Below are positions 11,115 to 33,859 of a DNA stretch of 49,902 nucleotides, in pieces. The stretch covers positions 3,018-52,919 of the forward strand of contig JADHZB010001678.1 of NCBI GenBank assembly GCA_015657535.1, given 5' to 3'. Within the stretch, counting starts at the first letter, position 1; each line of letters starts with the position of its first letter. Source of the DNA: Nephromyces sp. MM_2019. Taxonomy: Eukaryota > Apicomplexa > Aconoidasida > Nephromycida. Made by a program: the position numbers and the translations under genes. The notes beneath the pieces are model-generated. The model saw only the letters and a program-made list of their open reading frames with translations, searched no databases and was not told the DNA's origin.

Positions 11115-11699
11115 TCTCCTCAAGATTCTCGGATTTTTTATTAAGTTTCTTAAAAACTATTCTAGAGCACCAAATCATTCTGTATTACCCCTTGGTATCT
11201 TCAAATTAAAACACGTATTCTGAGAGCCTGGCAGACGCCATCACTCGGAACAATTCAAATTTCAAGCCTACCCCACAACTGTTTGTCGTGTTGTCATTAC
11301 ATCTTGTCGCCTTCCTTTTGTTATGAAAAAATTTTCATGCAAAAAATTGCTACACCGCGGGGTACTGATTGCCTATCTTGCCCAACCTTGTGATTCTCTG
11401 TGGGTATTTCCTTCTTTAGGAGAAGCTGACTCTAAACCTACCTTTCCCAGTCCTTTTCTTTAATCTAAAAAGAAAATAATAGCGCGCACATAGATATGAT
11501 ATCGTTCTCCACTCGGCAACATTCGCTTTTTATCTCATTCTAATAACAGAATTTATAGATTCAGAACAATCCAACCACATTTGTAAGTAGCGAACGCTAT
11601 TTCCTGCGGAGAAATGAAATATCTTGGCATGCCAAGGTATTACATATGATCCTCCGTAAACCATTAAAAGTAATATTAAACCTACTGGGTACACAGTAG
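11115..11699. other. No gene seen
   Basis: AT-rich sequence without a supported exon or repeat; probably intron or intergenic. Confidence 0.3.
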
Positions 11700-11833
11700 A
11701 TACGATTGTATTTCTGGCTAAGATGTGCGGTAACTTTCATTCTGATTGTTGTGGCTGGTATACTAGTGCCAGGCTTCTTACAACTCAAAAATTTTTTGGA
11801 TCCCCTCCTCTCTGATTGGACCACCTTTAAAAG
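11700..11833 (+). CDS. Exon encoding a transmembrane segment
   Basis: An open plus-strand segment between an acceptor-like CACAGTAG and a good donor (AAAAG|GTATAC). It encodes one strong membrane helix, FILIVVAGILVPGF, followed by KNFLDPLLSDWTTF. It may belong with the hydrophobic ORF at 10875-11114, but the phases do not join directly, so another exon would be needed. The opposite strand is also open here. Confidence 0.3.
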
Positions 11834-13275
11834 GTATACGCAAGCGACAGAAACAATGCTTGAGAATCTGCAGCCCGTGGGGGATAGTGGGCATTTCTCA
11901 TGGTGGGGGAGCGTGACTGCTCATGCATATGCCAACTGAGAGGCTTACAAAACCACTCCGCTGAAGAAAATTTGAGTACTTACCCTGCACGCTTGATGAG
12001 TGAGGCTTTGTACCTTGCAATCCCTCTCTTCCTGTATAAATTTTACTTCTTGCTCGGATTATGAAAGTTTTGAGTCGTGATTAACCCAGTTGAGAAGTGG
12101 CTTATTCAGCAGTGAGTGAGCTTGTCTGAAATTTTAGAACGCAGCACGGAGAGCGCTATTTGAGGATGCGCCGTGTAAGTGGCCCACAACGCGCCAGCGC
12201 AAACATGCATCTATTCTTTATCCAGGCCATCGAGCTGATGGAGCCCTGATTAATGCCCGAGGTTAAGCAATCAAACCCAGCGGCTGCAAGTGGCTAGCAG
12301 GGTTGGTGGTAAATAACATAAGGATATTACATTCTCGTGAGGGCATAGGGCCTAGACGAGGATATTAAATTCTTCTAAGGAGGACTAGGATGTGGTTGTC
12401 TAAGGTCATATGTTGGGAACGGGCCCCCATGGGAGGGTTGAGGACGGCTTGCCCTGCTAACAGACATGACCTCACTCTATTAGGCTATTAGGCAGAGGGG
12501 ACTTCTTTGTTTTCAAAAGGAAAGCCAAGCTATGACTCGACGCTAGGGTTTATAAAACTAACTTGTGCTTGCGGGCTTTCATTGAGACAGTAACGCATTA
12601 CAGTATTAACAAATTGGTATGCCTTTACTACTGTGGTTTCACGTCCTGCTGTACACATTTTCATCACGTGTGCTAGTTACGCAGGTATACCCTGAAAAGA
12701 TCTATTCACACCACGGTAATAATGAGTATTGCACAGAGTAAGACCACTGTTCTGCGATCTGTAAGAAATTTCCATCTGTTAGTGTGATGACACTGCAACA
12801 TTCAGTTTTACTCCGGAGCCCATGGGGACACAGAAACGGTTGCTCAAGCTGTGAGTGCTGGCATTATGTCTGATTAGACAATCTATAACGTTATAGCAAA
12901 CCGCTGTAGTGATTCAATGCGAAATCGGTCTGCTGCTAAAAAGTTAGACCTTAGGTTCTGCTTACGGGTACGCTATGATGCATAAGTATAAGCATCTTTT
13001 TTGCTACATCTATTGTTTACTGAAAAATCGACTCTGGATTACCTCTATTACACACTATTTCCTCCTGAAATAATTGACATTGCAACTCTTCCGTAAATGC
13101 ATGGCTGTGAACATCTCGCTATGCAGCATTTTGTGTCAGTTTTTTGGTGACCTGGAGTATTACCCCTACTTCTTTAGCATAATCTTAACAGGAAAATATA
13201 TATTTGTAAACTAGTACCAAATGACATGGAGACTACTGAAATATTACCCACGAAAGTTAAGGCAAAAATGCTACG
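11834..13275. other. No ORF; GC-richer island 12090-12520
   Basis: The stretch 12090-12520 is visibly richer in G and C than its flanks and closed in all frames. It contains a pair of related words, GGATATTACATTCTCGTGAG and GGATATTAAATTCTTCTAAG, about 50 bp apart near 12325 and 12360, and GGGCCC/CCCATGGG palindromes near 12421. It might be a structured non-coding RNA or a decayed gene. I could not match it to SRP RNA, RNase P RNA, snRNA or 5S rRNA signatures. Confidence 0.25.
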
Positions 13276-13533
13276 GTGCTGCATGCATCTTGGGCGATTT
13301 TTGTTGAGTATGGTGCCCCTTGTACCCTGGCCATATATCTTTCACCTTATTTAGCTTGTTCAACGAAAATACGCATAGCAAAATATGTGCCCATCGTGAT
13401 ACTCTCAATGATTTGCGCTACTCCTGGGAAAGAAGCGGTTTATCGCCTGTGCAATATATTAACCTCACTAAATTTGATATACAATAAAAAGAACGTGCGC
13501 AGAATAGCATTCCCGCTATTTCTAATGGATTAA
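13276..13533 (+). CDS. Hypothetical hydrophobic ORF (weak)
   Basis: An 85-residue plus-strand frame, hydrophobic in its first half (GAPCTLAIYLSPYLACS, then YVPIVILSMICA). It could be an exon of a plus-strand membrane protein. No start context, domain or clear splice pairing supports it. Confidence 0.18.
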   Translation: MLHASWAIFVEYGAPCTLAIYLSPYLACSTKIRIAKYVPIVILSMICATPGKEAVYRLCNILTSLNLIYNKKNVRRIAFPLFLMD

Positions 13534-13966
13534 CCTCCAGCCTTAATTAGTTGAAGCTATTATGGGTAAGAGCTATTGTTTCTCCCAATAGGAGTCCCAT
13601 TGAGAATAGACATGACCCCGGTAACGGAGCAGAATAAGCTATAGCTACAGCAAATTAATGATAAATGAGGCCCCTAAGCGCGCTGGATACAAACAAATGA
13701 AATGTAAGTCCGAGGAAACAAACCAAAAAAGCATCTTGGCATAGAAGAGTATAGGTATTCAATGAATATAAAGATCGAGACAAGCAAAATTATCAATGAT
13801 TCAATAAATAGATGTGCATGCTCCCTAGAAAGAATACACCCACTGCCTCCGAGGAAACAAGACTTTTAAAATACTATGCAGATGAATATAACAAAAGTAC
13901 GTAGACAAGAAATTCGACAACATGGGGAGAAAACGGGGATTTCATTCTTCTATATGCAAAAAAAGG
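13534..13966. other. No gene seen
   Basis: No supported exon, repeat or site. Confidence 0.3.
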
Positions 13967-14188
13967 CTAAAAATTTAAAGCACTAAGGATTAATACTGGT
14001 GCTAGTTCTTCGATGTACGCAAATGACGCAAAGAGGCATTGTATTATAAACCTCAAATGCTCTCTGAGGCTCATGAGGGATATAGCGATGGATTTGTAAG
14101 TATTTTCATCAACATCTAAGGAAGCGCATGAAAAATAAAGGAGTGGTAAAATACCGGTTATGAATTCTACAACAGCTACTTTTCCCAT
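13967..14188 (-). CDS. Hypothetical 73-aa membrane protein, strand ambiguous
   Basis: On the minus strand an ATG-initiated ORF reads MGKVAVVEFITGILPLLYF, then LRFIIQCLFASFAYI, that is, two hydrophobic segments joined by an acidic loop (LDVDENTYKS). On the plus strand the same DNA is also open and ends in a perfect donor, GGATTT|GTAAGTATT near 14097, with exon text including GASSSMYANDAKRH. One of the two is probably a real exon; I cannot decide which. Confidence 0.3.
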   Translation of the reverse strand: MGKVAVVEFITGILPLLYFSCASLDVDENTYKSIAISLMSLREHLRFIIQCLFASFAYIEELAPVLILSALNF

Positions 14189-14616
14189 GAGGGATGTGCC
14201 ATTGCTCTATACTTAAACAAATGGAAGTTCGTTCACAATAAAATAATTCCTAAATGAGAGGTGCGTTTATGCAGGAGCCCTTAATCCTGGAGCAACAAAA
14301 ACCCCAGAAGCACGTAAGCGTAGCAAATGCCGGTAATTTCATAGCATTCTATCCAAATATATGACACGAAGTTTGCCTCCATAGTGGCAACGCATATAGC
14401 AAATATAGTTGCTAATCTCACCGTCTGTATTGGCCATTCGATTCATAGAAAGCTCTACATTTCCCACAAAACTAGTACGCTGTACTCCAATTCAACTTGG
14501 CTTTCTTCTGAAATGACGTATACAATTCGGTACTCAGCCTATGTCACTTCTCAGTCTGTTCATTGGCACGTTAGAAAAATCTTCGCAACATACTCCAAGG
14601 TTGCTACTCCGAAATA
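14189..14616. other. No firm gene between the two minus-strand ORFs
   Basis: The plus-strand frame continuing from 14384 is antisense to the minus-strand ORF at 14617-15222. On the minus strand, CAGAAGAAAGCC near 14506 could begin an exon (ESQVELEYSVLVLWE), unconfirmed. Confidence 0.25.
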
Positions 14617-15222
14617 TCAGCTTCCGTCTTCACATAATTTCTTTTTAACCCTTTTATCTGATTGTAACCCTTTCCAATTCTGGTCGTCACGTTTCTCTTC
14701 AGCTTCATCGTTGACAATGCTGCCCTCATTTTCAATCCAATCCTCAATATCAATCGTACTTTCGTTGGCTGCTTCTTCTTCAACTTTGCATGCCCTGTTC
14801 AGAGAATCATTTGGGTCTGCCAGGGCAGAGTCAATGATAGCTTGGAAGTCTTCAGGATTGATGAAATTATTCGGAGAAAGATCGACCTCGTCTGATGCTG
14901 GAATAACCTTCAGTTTGGTATGATATACGCGACCGGTGCCAAGGCTTATGTGCGCCTTTAGCGAAGAACCGCTTCGAAAAGACGAAAGGCGGTCATGATA
15001 ATGGATTCGGGAGGGAATTCTTGCTTTCACCAAAGGGTGTGAACCGAGGAAAAGGGTTAAATTTGGGGAAAAAGTTCCCGCGAAAGTGTTGGGGAAATAT
15101 GTAGAACCGTTTGCGATGCAGTGAGATCGGAGACCATTTTTGCAGTTAATCCACGAAAGATAGCAGATGAGGATGATGTACCGAGACTGTTTACCCAGGA
15201 GGGAAAACGGTATCCTCATCAT
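14617..15222 (-). CDS. Protein with possible bipartite organelle-targeting leader
   Basis: A single-exon minus-strand ORF of 201 residues. Residues about 14-27 (YIILICYLSWINC) form a hydrophobic signal-peptide-like core. Residues about 28-95 are rich in S, T, N, R and K with few acidic residues, and residues about 100-190 are strongly acidic (ANESTIDIEDWIENEG), ending in a basic tail KRVKKKL. A signal peptide followed by a basic, hydroxylated stretch is the layout of proteins sent to secondary plastids such as the apicoplast; that destination is inference. The mature part is not recognised. It may continue into further exons, since the stop is not preceded by a recognisable C-terminal domain. 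Confidence 0.45.
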   Translation of the reverse strand: MMRIPFSLLGKQSRYIILICYLSWINCKNGLRSHCIANGSTYFPNTFAGTFSPNLTLFLGSHPLVKARIPSRIHYHDRLSSFRSGSSLKAHISLGTGRVYHTKLKVIPASDEVDLSPNNFINPEDFQAIIDSALADPNDSLNRACKVEEEAANESTIDIEDWIENEGSIVNDEAEEKRDDQNWKGLQSDKRVKKKLCEDGS

Positions 15223-15684
15223 GTGGAAGCGCGGGGGAAGAATTAACGACAGAAGTAAGAGTGGATACCACTGTAGAGGATTGTAGCAGAAAGGGGTTTA
15301 CCCTATAAATCAAAGAAAGAATGCGGAGCTACCTTTCTATATCTTAAGGCGCAAGGAAATATCTTTGACTAGCAGATGCAGCCTAAAATACTAAGAATTA
15401 TCCCCTGGCCATATTACACGAAAATTACCCTTCGCCTAATGCATTAGATAACATAGGTGAAAGCTTGTTTCTCCTGTGCTGAAGCATATTGCAAATTTAC
15501 AAGCTCAACCGTAAAGGAATCACAAAACATAGCCAGTCCTTTCCAAAAAAACGTAGCGTAGAATAGGCATCAGTAACCAAGAATTGTGAAGGACTGCGGT
15601 TACGTCCAGGTGTCTCCCAACGGAGATGAGTTGGCTAACGGAGTTGATAATCGGGGATCACCTGTAAAAGGGCTAAAGTTTCAG
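15223..15684. other. No gene seen
   Basis: Flanking sequence upstream of the minus-strand ORF that starts at 15222; it would contain its promoter. No element recognised. Confidence 0.3.
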
Positions 15685-15938
15685 CTTTGGCCAAGATCGC
15701 TTTAGCCTCCCAAAGCCTACTGTACAGATTGGAAAAGGAACTTTTATTCCTGGTTGAGAAGTGCATGGCAAGCTCTTCTTACTTACATGAGGCAGTCTCT
15801 GTTTCCGGCTCACCTTACACGCAACATGCAAAGTCAAAGCCACAAAAGGCTGAAAATCTTTATCGTATCCAACATTTGGCACTAGTCAGTGCGAATCATA
15901 TTCTATTCGATGGTGTACAACTCCCCTCTATTGTCTAA
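15685..15938 (+). CDS. Candidate exon, unidentified protein
   Basis: Opens after a good acceptor (CTAAAGTTTCAG) and stays open for about 84 codons to TAA at 15936-15938. The encoded text LYRLEKELLFLVEKCMAS looks helical and amphipathic. The reverse strand is also open for 69 codons, so the coding direction rests only on the acceptor. No partner exon was found. Confidence 0.3.
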
Positions 15939-17860
15939 GGTACGATTGCATCAGATTGCCCCGCTAGCAAGAATCTATATTTTACACAGCTGAGTAACTT
16001 GATACTAATGAATTAGAGGGACGAAGCTGAATAAAAAAACACACCTTTAATCAGTACTTTGTCATTATTTTAAAACGCCTGGCATCTTTTTAATTCTTTT
16101 AAGAGGGATCACAGATGCTGTGAAGCCTTTTTTCGCAGCACAAAAGAGCGACGCTGTCCTTTTCTTTTTTCCTTACTGGTAACCCTGTCTGCATTCGAGC
16201 GTAAGACATTAGAAGCCCACGACTTGTCATACGCATACTTCGAAACTATGATGCAGAGGTTAAAGTCAATGGTAGAAAATATGCTCCATGAGGATTCAGA
16301 TTAGACTCGTTTGCGAGCTCAGTATTGTACGTTACTCCATTAGTAAAATACGATGATATCAATTGTATCACCGCGTAATGCTTCCACCGTGAAAGTCTGC
16401 CACGGATCCAGAAATTATATTAGTGTCAAGATTTTGGCATAAGCGGGAAGAGGCAGCAAAGATTTCAGCAGTGAAAATGGGCTCAAAGAGAGTAATATTG
16501 ACACTAGGAAGTATAAATTTTGGTATATGGCCGTAAAGCTAAATACAGGAAGCTAGTTTACAATTCCCTTTATTAGAAAAAATACTCCAGGAGCTACTTG
16601 TTTTTGCGTAATATCATAAAATTGGTGTCTGCCATGCATTCTTGTTTGTGTAATGCCATAAAACTCTTGTCTATCCTACGCTCTTGTTGATCGAACGGAA
16701 GGAAGGTGTCGCTACCAAAGCCGTGGGTAAGAAAGTTCACTGGGGGAGGTAGAAAAATGCTACAGAGGGGGGGAAGAGAAGCAATAGTATAGCCGCCTAA
16801 GGAAGGACAATAAATTGCTGAAATAGCGGAAAACTCTGAGACATGAAAAAATTTAAAATAGCATAAACTTTGAAAATAGCAACGAATTCATCAGTTACAT
16901 TTCAAAAAATAGAGCAATCTGCTTCGAGACCCTAAGAAGTTACAAAAAAATGATGGCTTTCGTAACGAACTTACGACATACAGCTTTATATGGAGGTGGT
17001 CGAATGATGTTTAAACTGTGCAGAGGCTAATTTTGCTGCAGCCAGTAATACTTCGCAACATTTTCAATATCTGGCAAGAGATTACTTTGACTGAACTCCT
17101 GTTTTAGCCCGTGAAACCGGTCAAAATCCATCAATGTAGTTCTCCGGAGAAAGTATATATAGGATAAGATTGAGCGCAAGGAACTTCTTTAATGACTTAC
17201 AATATGAAGCTTTTATCTTAATTTTTCTGCCTTTCGCAGAATAGTTTAATTATAGCTACAAATTGCATCCATTTGGTGATTTCGGTTAAATTTTAACTCA
17301 AAAACCAGTTTAGCTAATAACATTAAGTTAGGCCCTTATTTCAAGCCACTAGTTTGTTTTTAACTGCATAAACACAAGCATGCTCGAATTCAAAAATGAA
17401 TTCCACAGTCCGCTTTATTCCCAGGTGTATGCTAACTCCACATCAGCTTATAAAATATGAAGCCTCATTGGATTCTTATAGCAAGGTACGGTGGCGCATA
17501 AATCTCCAGTTTAACGTAAAAAAAAACTTCAGGAAACGCCTGTAATACTCCATGCTATTAAAAAGGAAGGAAATTTCAAAAGTTCACAGTCCTTGAAAGA
17601 CGCCTTCATTTTCGTCATGGGAAGGCTCCTTTTTAAGATACTCCCAAAGAAGAGTTGTTCCTAAATTACATTCGCCTATTGTATTTATCGCCAAAATCGC
17701 TCCGATTTCATCGACTTGTCTTTTTTCATACTCTATAAACGCATCCTCTTGTGTTCACTCAAGCTTTCAGAGAGCTTTGCGCTTATACTTTCAATATTAC
17801 GCTGCCAAAAAACAGTTTACCACCTTAAATTCTACAAGACCAAAGTCTTAGCACGCACAC
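15939..17860. other. No gene seen; degenerate 42-bp direct repeat near 16600
   Basis: Nearly 2 kb without a supported exon. Two degenerate copies of a unit starting CTTGTTTTTGCGTAAT lie side by side at about 16598-16640 and 16641-16682. Nothing else identified. Confidence 0.4.
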
Positions 17861-18449
17861 ATGGCAAACCTACAGAGTAATGCCACCCCAGCAACTGCCA
17901 CTTTAAAAGTATACCTTGGAAAAGCAAAAGGCTGCAAAGTTATATACAAATTACATATATTCATTCAAAGAGATATACCGGTAGGCAATGAAACCAGAGT
18001 AGCAAAAGCGCCTTATAACTATCATTCCCTATATATACGCTTTGACTTACCAAAACAACAAATTAGTGAACCAAAACTGGTGGGAAATATAGCTTTAAAT
18101 TAACCCATACATAGATACACCGTAGAACAAAAAACACGCAATTTTGATACACACGCACACTTATGACACACATACACACACTTATATCACACATACACAC
18201 AGTCATAACATACACACACACTGAAAGAAAAAATACAAGATTCTTTCTCTAGGCCAAACATCAGTCTTGTTAAAAAGCGAATTGGATAATTCCCCCCCCC
18301 CTCCTCACTTTATAAATCTATCAAACAAATCACTTCTTGAATCTAAAGCTCAGCGCTCCACTTCCAAAAGGTCAAAAGGTGAGCGAACGAATCCTAATTA
18401 CGACGAGATTAAGATCATTTGGGAACACTACAATGTATACCCGGATTAA
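17861..18449 (+). CDS. Small two-exon plus-strand gene, unidentified
   Basis: Exon 2 (18253-18449) follows a strong acceptor, TTCTTTCTCTAG, and ends at TAA. Its text, SELDNSPPPPHFINL, then KAQRSTSKRSKGERTNPNYD and IIWEHYNVYPD, looks like the basic, disordered C-terminus of a real protein. A 16-bp first exon, 17861-17876 (MANLQ), joins in phase across a GTAATG donor and gives a 70-residue protein. Reading through the first exon gives a competing 80-residue ORF ending at 18103, so the 5' end is uncertain. The intron carries CA repeats on its sense strand. The gene converges on CDC5L. Confidence 0.4.
18120..18230. repeat. CA-rich repeat
   Basis: Three copies of about 20-27 bp built from CACTTAT(GA/AT)CACACATACACACA. 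It marks the point where CA microsatellites resume after 12 kb without them. Confidence 0.6.
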
Positions 18450-19402
18450 TAGAGCAACAGAAACCCTTTAAAAGACCGCGTGATCACTGTCGGCGAGCGT
18501 AAGATCTCAATCTTTCACGCAAGTTGTAAGCATCTATTATAGAAGCACCGTACCTACTGTTTGGATGTGGACTAAAAAAAAAGAGGCTGCCAATCAACAA
18601 AGCAGCAATAACTCAGCTAGGGCTCAACCGTAAAGGCTAAGCATTTCAAAAGTTCAGCCTTCTTTAGCTTCAGCTCTCCATATCGTGACTGTAAACGGAG
18701 TCAAAGGAAAAAAGGATCAGAAAAGCGCGCATACAACCAGTCAGTACTTTCCTACTTATAACAAATAAAAAAGTAGATTAACTTCTTCAACATATAACAA
18801 AAAATAGATATATCAATTAAAGCTATGGTAATTGCTACTGAGCGAGAATTTGTCAATTGCAATCTTAGTCTTTTAGAAACTATCACATACAAAAGTATGG
18901 ATGGCAGATAATCCACCAAAAATACGGATAATTTTCACAAATTTTGATACGTTGGGGTAGATAGCACTTCACAAAAAGTTCATATATATACTTTGCAGAG
19001 CAAACTAAAAAACAGCTCATCACAGGTATGAAATACCGTTGAAAAATCCCGCCATACAGCACTCAAGCATCATTTATGCCTCGAGTTGAATATAAGAAAA
19101 AATGCTAAGCCGGGAAACACACACAAAAACGTGAATTCTGCCAGCTAGGAAGAAGGCTCAAGAGGATATTACACCCACAAAATCATCTTCTTATCCAATT
19201 TATAAGATTGAACAAAAAAAGAGCAAATGTACACAATTCATGAGAAAGCAAGAAAACTCTAAAAAATCATTCATTAAATAGACGATAATATCACACAAAA
19301 AAATACCAAAACTGCTTCTGAAACACCTACAGAAGAAAAAAAACCCGCACACACTTTTATTTCAACCAAGAGTGAGCTGCACAGCTAGTTTTAACACAAA
19401 AA
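18450..19402. other. Convergent intergenic region, no gene seen
   Basis: Lies between the ends of the plus-strand small gene and CDC5L. AT-rich with a few short A-tracts. Poly(A) sites of both genes should fall here; a spliced last CDC5L exon cannot be excluded. Confidence 0.4.
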
Positions 19403-31239
<11,837 letters not shown>

Positions 31240-32110
31240 CATGCGATAAGCTATTAAGTGAAAGCTTAAAGCTCAAGGAAGCCGTATATAGACTAAATTG
31301 CACAGGAAGATATGAAAAGTAGAACTTGCAAGAAATTTGAAGAGCGAGATGCCAGAAGCTGCATGCAAATACCATGAAAAATACAAAAAAATTGATTATG
31401 CTTCTAGAAAAAGCAAGAAAAATAATCAAAGACAGCGTGTTTACTTGGAAAAAATCGAGGACTCTGCTAAATTTTTAAGATGAAGCCGCCAAGTTACTGT
31501 AGCAGAAGAATCAGCCTCAAGACGATTAAAAAGAGTCATTCTCCAGGTTACTCGTAAATCAGGATGCTTTCCAAGAGGAAATCACACACACAGAAGCAAG
31601 GGGTAGGGCATTATCAAAAACGCTCATTTTATATCATCTGACCATGAAGATGTAAACGATGAAGACGAACACTGCACAAAAATAGAAAAAATAAGGGCTT
31701 TTCTAATAGCACACGACCCACACGCATCTTCAACCTTTGAAATACTGCAAAAACCACACGCACACAAAAATAAGCGCTTTTCTGATAGCACACGCGCTAC
31801 ATACATCTTCAACATTTCACATAATCTCCCAAAATAACCAAAAATCCTCCTGCTTCTTACAAAGGGTATACTTTTCAAAAGATACTACCCCGGACCTGGG
31901 GTAGAGTTTAATGGAAATACGTTGAACAATTGAATTCGCAGCAGCAAATACGAAAACTAGCGGCTGCTTCTTTCCGTGTAATTTGGCGCCTCCTCGTGGA
32001 TATTCATTTATAAAAAAAATATCTGCATCCCTACAGAGCAAAATTCAGTTATCTTCAACTTTGAAGCCTCTTCTCGGCAAATTGCTTTTGCTAGGAGGAA
32101 TGCTCATTTC
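31240..32110 (-). CDS. Exons of an unidentified minus-strand gene upstream of CDC5L
   Basis: Two well-bounded exons. 31896-32030 opens after TTGCTCTGTAG, ends before GTCCGG and encodes DADIFFINEYPRGGAKLH and AAANSIVQRISIKLYP. 31445-31566 opens after TTGGAAAG, ends before GTAAAC and encodes HPDLRVTWRMTLFNRLEADS and TVTWRLHLKNLAESS. The phases (2 then 0) do not join directly, so a small exon is missing between them. MSIPPSKSNLPRRGFKVE at about 32050-32105 may be part of the preceding exon. The last exon probably lies near 31260-31360. The alternation of beta-strand-like segments suggests a beta-rich domain, but I cannot name it. It is in the same direction as CDC5L and ends 150-350 bp before its start codon. 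Confidence 0.4.
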
Positions 32111-33625
32111 ATATATGTGGCAGCTTGTGAAGACGTATGTGTGCAAAAAATGGGGTGATGGAGTGCTTGCGCTGAGTAGATGTGTGTGTGTGCGTTGGGG
32201 TAGATACGTATGTGTGAGTTGGGGTACATGTGTGTGCATGTGTTGGGGTAGATGCGTGTATGTGTTGGGGTAGACATGTGTGTGTTGGGGGTAGATGTGT
32301 ATGTGTGTTCATACTTCTGCTCTTCTTCAAGCGTGAAAACCCCATTTGAAAGGATGCGATTTCACTACACTACCTAGTGTGTTGAATTCTGCTAACGTCA
32401 GTTTTAATGAAATTTCCTCCCTCTAAGACGTTTATAGAGTATTCCCATAGGGTTAACGTAATACAGTAAGTAAATGAGTATATTTAAGAGGCTAGGCTGG
32501 AGATGTATGCCAAAATTTTGGGCGAATAAGTATATCATAAATGAGATTGCCACTCCGCTGTCTTTCCAGCGAGAAAAACGAGAAAAAAAGTACTGAAATA
32601 TACCAATAAACCGGCGTAGATATATACGATAATTCAGGAGAAATTGTCCAAAAAGAAAAAGAGGAAAATCCACTCAAAAGTCTGTGGAACGATAGAATAG
32701 CAAAGTTTTTATAAAGTAAATTCCACAGGCAAACAGTAAGAATCGTTTCACAATCTATGGAAACTGCAATTGAAATAGGGCAAAACTTTCAGAACAAATT
32801 TTGTGGTTACTATAGACGAGAGAAAAGCTTAACAATTTCAATTAATGGAGAGAGGATGCAGCAAGAACACGCGCCTTTACTGGGTGAAGCATAGATTTAG
32901 ATTCAATAAGAAAGTGGGACTTTAGGAAGAGGAAGAAAGGAACGATATAGAAGGGTTTTTAGGAAGAGGTGGTTACTAACTGTCACACAAGCTCTCTGCA
33001 AAGAGCAAGGTACACTACTCCCTAAACGAGTTCTCTACAAAGAGTAAGACACACTACCACCCTCACAAACTCTGCAAGAAGTCACACATGCTACCACCCT
33101 CACATGCTCTCTACAAGAAGTCACGCGACGCATGAAGCACAAACCCTCATACCTACGTTTTCCACACGCATAAACTATGCATGTTCCCGCTGAACTGCAG
33201 CTTAACGCAAACCGTCAAGACATCACCCAGTTTAGACGCACACGGAAAGTACTACGCAAAAGTTGAAAGTATTCATCGCTCATTAGCTTTATGTATATTT
33301 CATCTATGAATAGCAAAATCTAATTAAATGCTTTGCATACTCCAATCTCCGTGCAGATGAAGATAAGCAAGCAACTTGGTGAATTCCTTGAGAATCTACG
33401 CATTTGAGCGGTGTATCTACACTGCTCGAAGTCCCGAAATGACTTTGAGATGCAAGTCATTAAATACTCTTTATACGCAGAGTATAGTGGACATGTAGAG
33501 TATAGAGGAGATAACGAGCAGACAGCAGCTACAGAGCATAGCGGAGATAGAGAGTATAGAGGAAATACAGAGTATATTCACACCATCTCTTATTGTGGCT
33601 GCTTCATGTCTCTTGGAATTTCCTT
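32111..33625. other. No supported gene; TG minisatellite and GAGTATAGAGGA repeats
   Basis: Positions 32170-32312 hold a TG-rich minisatellite with GTGTTGGGGTAGATG repeated about five times. At 33478-33575 the words GAGTATAGAGGA and GAGCATAGCGGA recur five times. At 32985-33125 ACTACCACCCTCACA-like and CTCTCTACAAGAAGTCACAC-like words recur. The open frames here follow these repeats and are not accepted as genes. Confidence 0.4.
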
Positions 33626-33631
33626 TATATT

Positions 33632-33855
33632 TCACGCATTTGAGCAGTGTATTTGCGCCTCTCTCGGAAGAGGCATGAGTACATCGCAATCATATTTCAA
33701 CACCTCTGCACGCTGAGGATGTACCCGTAAAATTAGGAACAGTCCATGTCTCCCAAGCTGATCTGCACTGTTGACTGGTACCTCTTGAGGAGTAACACAC
33801 GAGGAATCAGCTAAAAGATGGCTATTCAATAGCAAGCGCAAACAGTTTTTACGGC
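33632..33855 (-). CDS. Candidate exon, unidentified
   Basis: A minus-strand open segment of about 70 codons, reading LLLNSHLLADSSCVTPQEVP, then GRHGLFLILRVHPQRAEVL. The text looks like folded protein rather than repeat. GAG|GTGTTG and GAT|GTACTC are possible donors. It has no ATG and no partner exon was placed; it may be an upstream exon of the gene at 31.2-32.1 kb. Confidence 0.3.
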
Positions 33856-33859
33856 AAAA

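Noticed and set aside
14384..14923. 179-residue plus-strand ORF
   Set aside because: More than half is antisense to the minus-strand ORF at 14617-15222, whose leader and acidic body look more protein-like.
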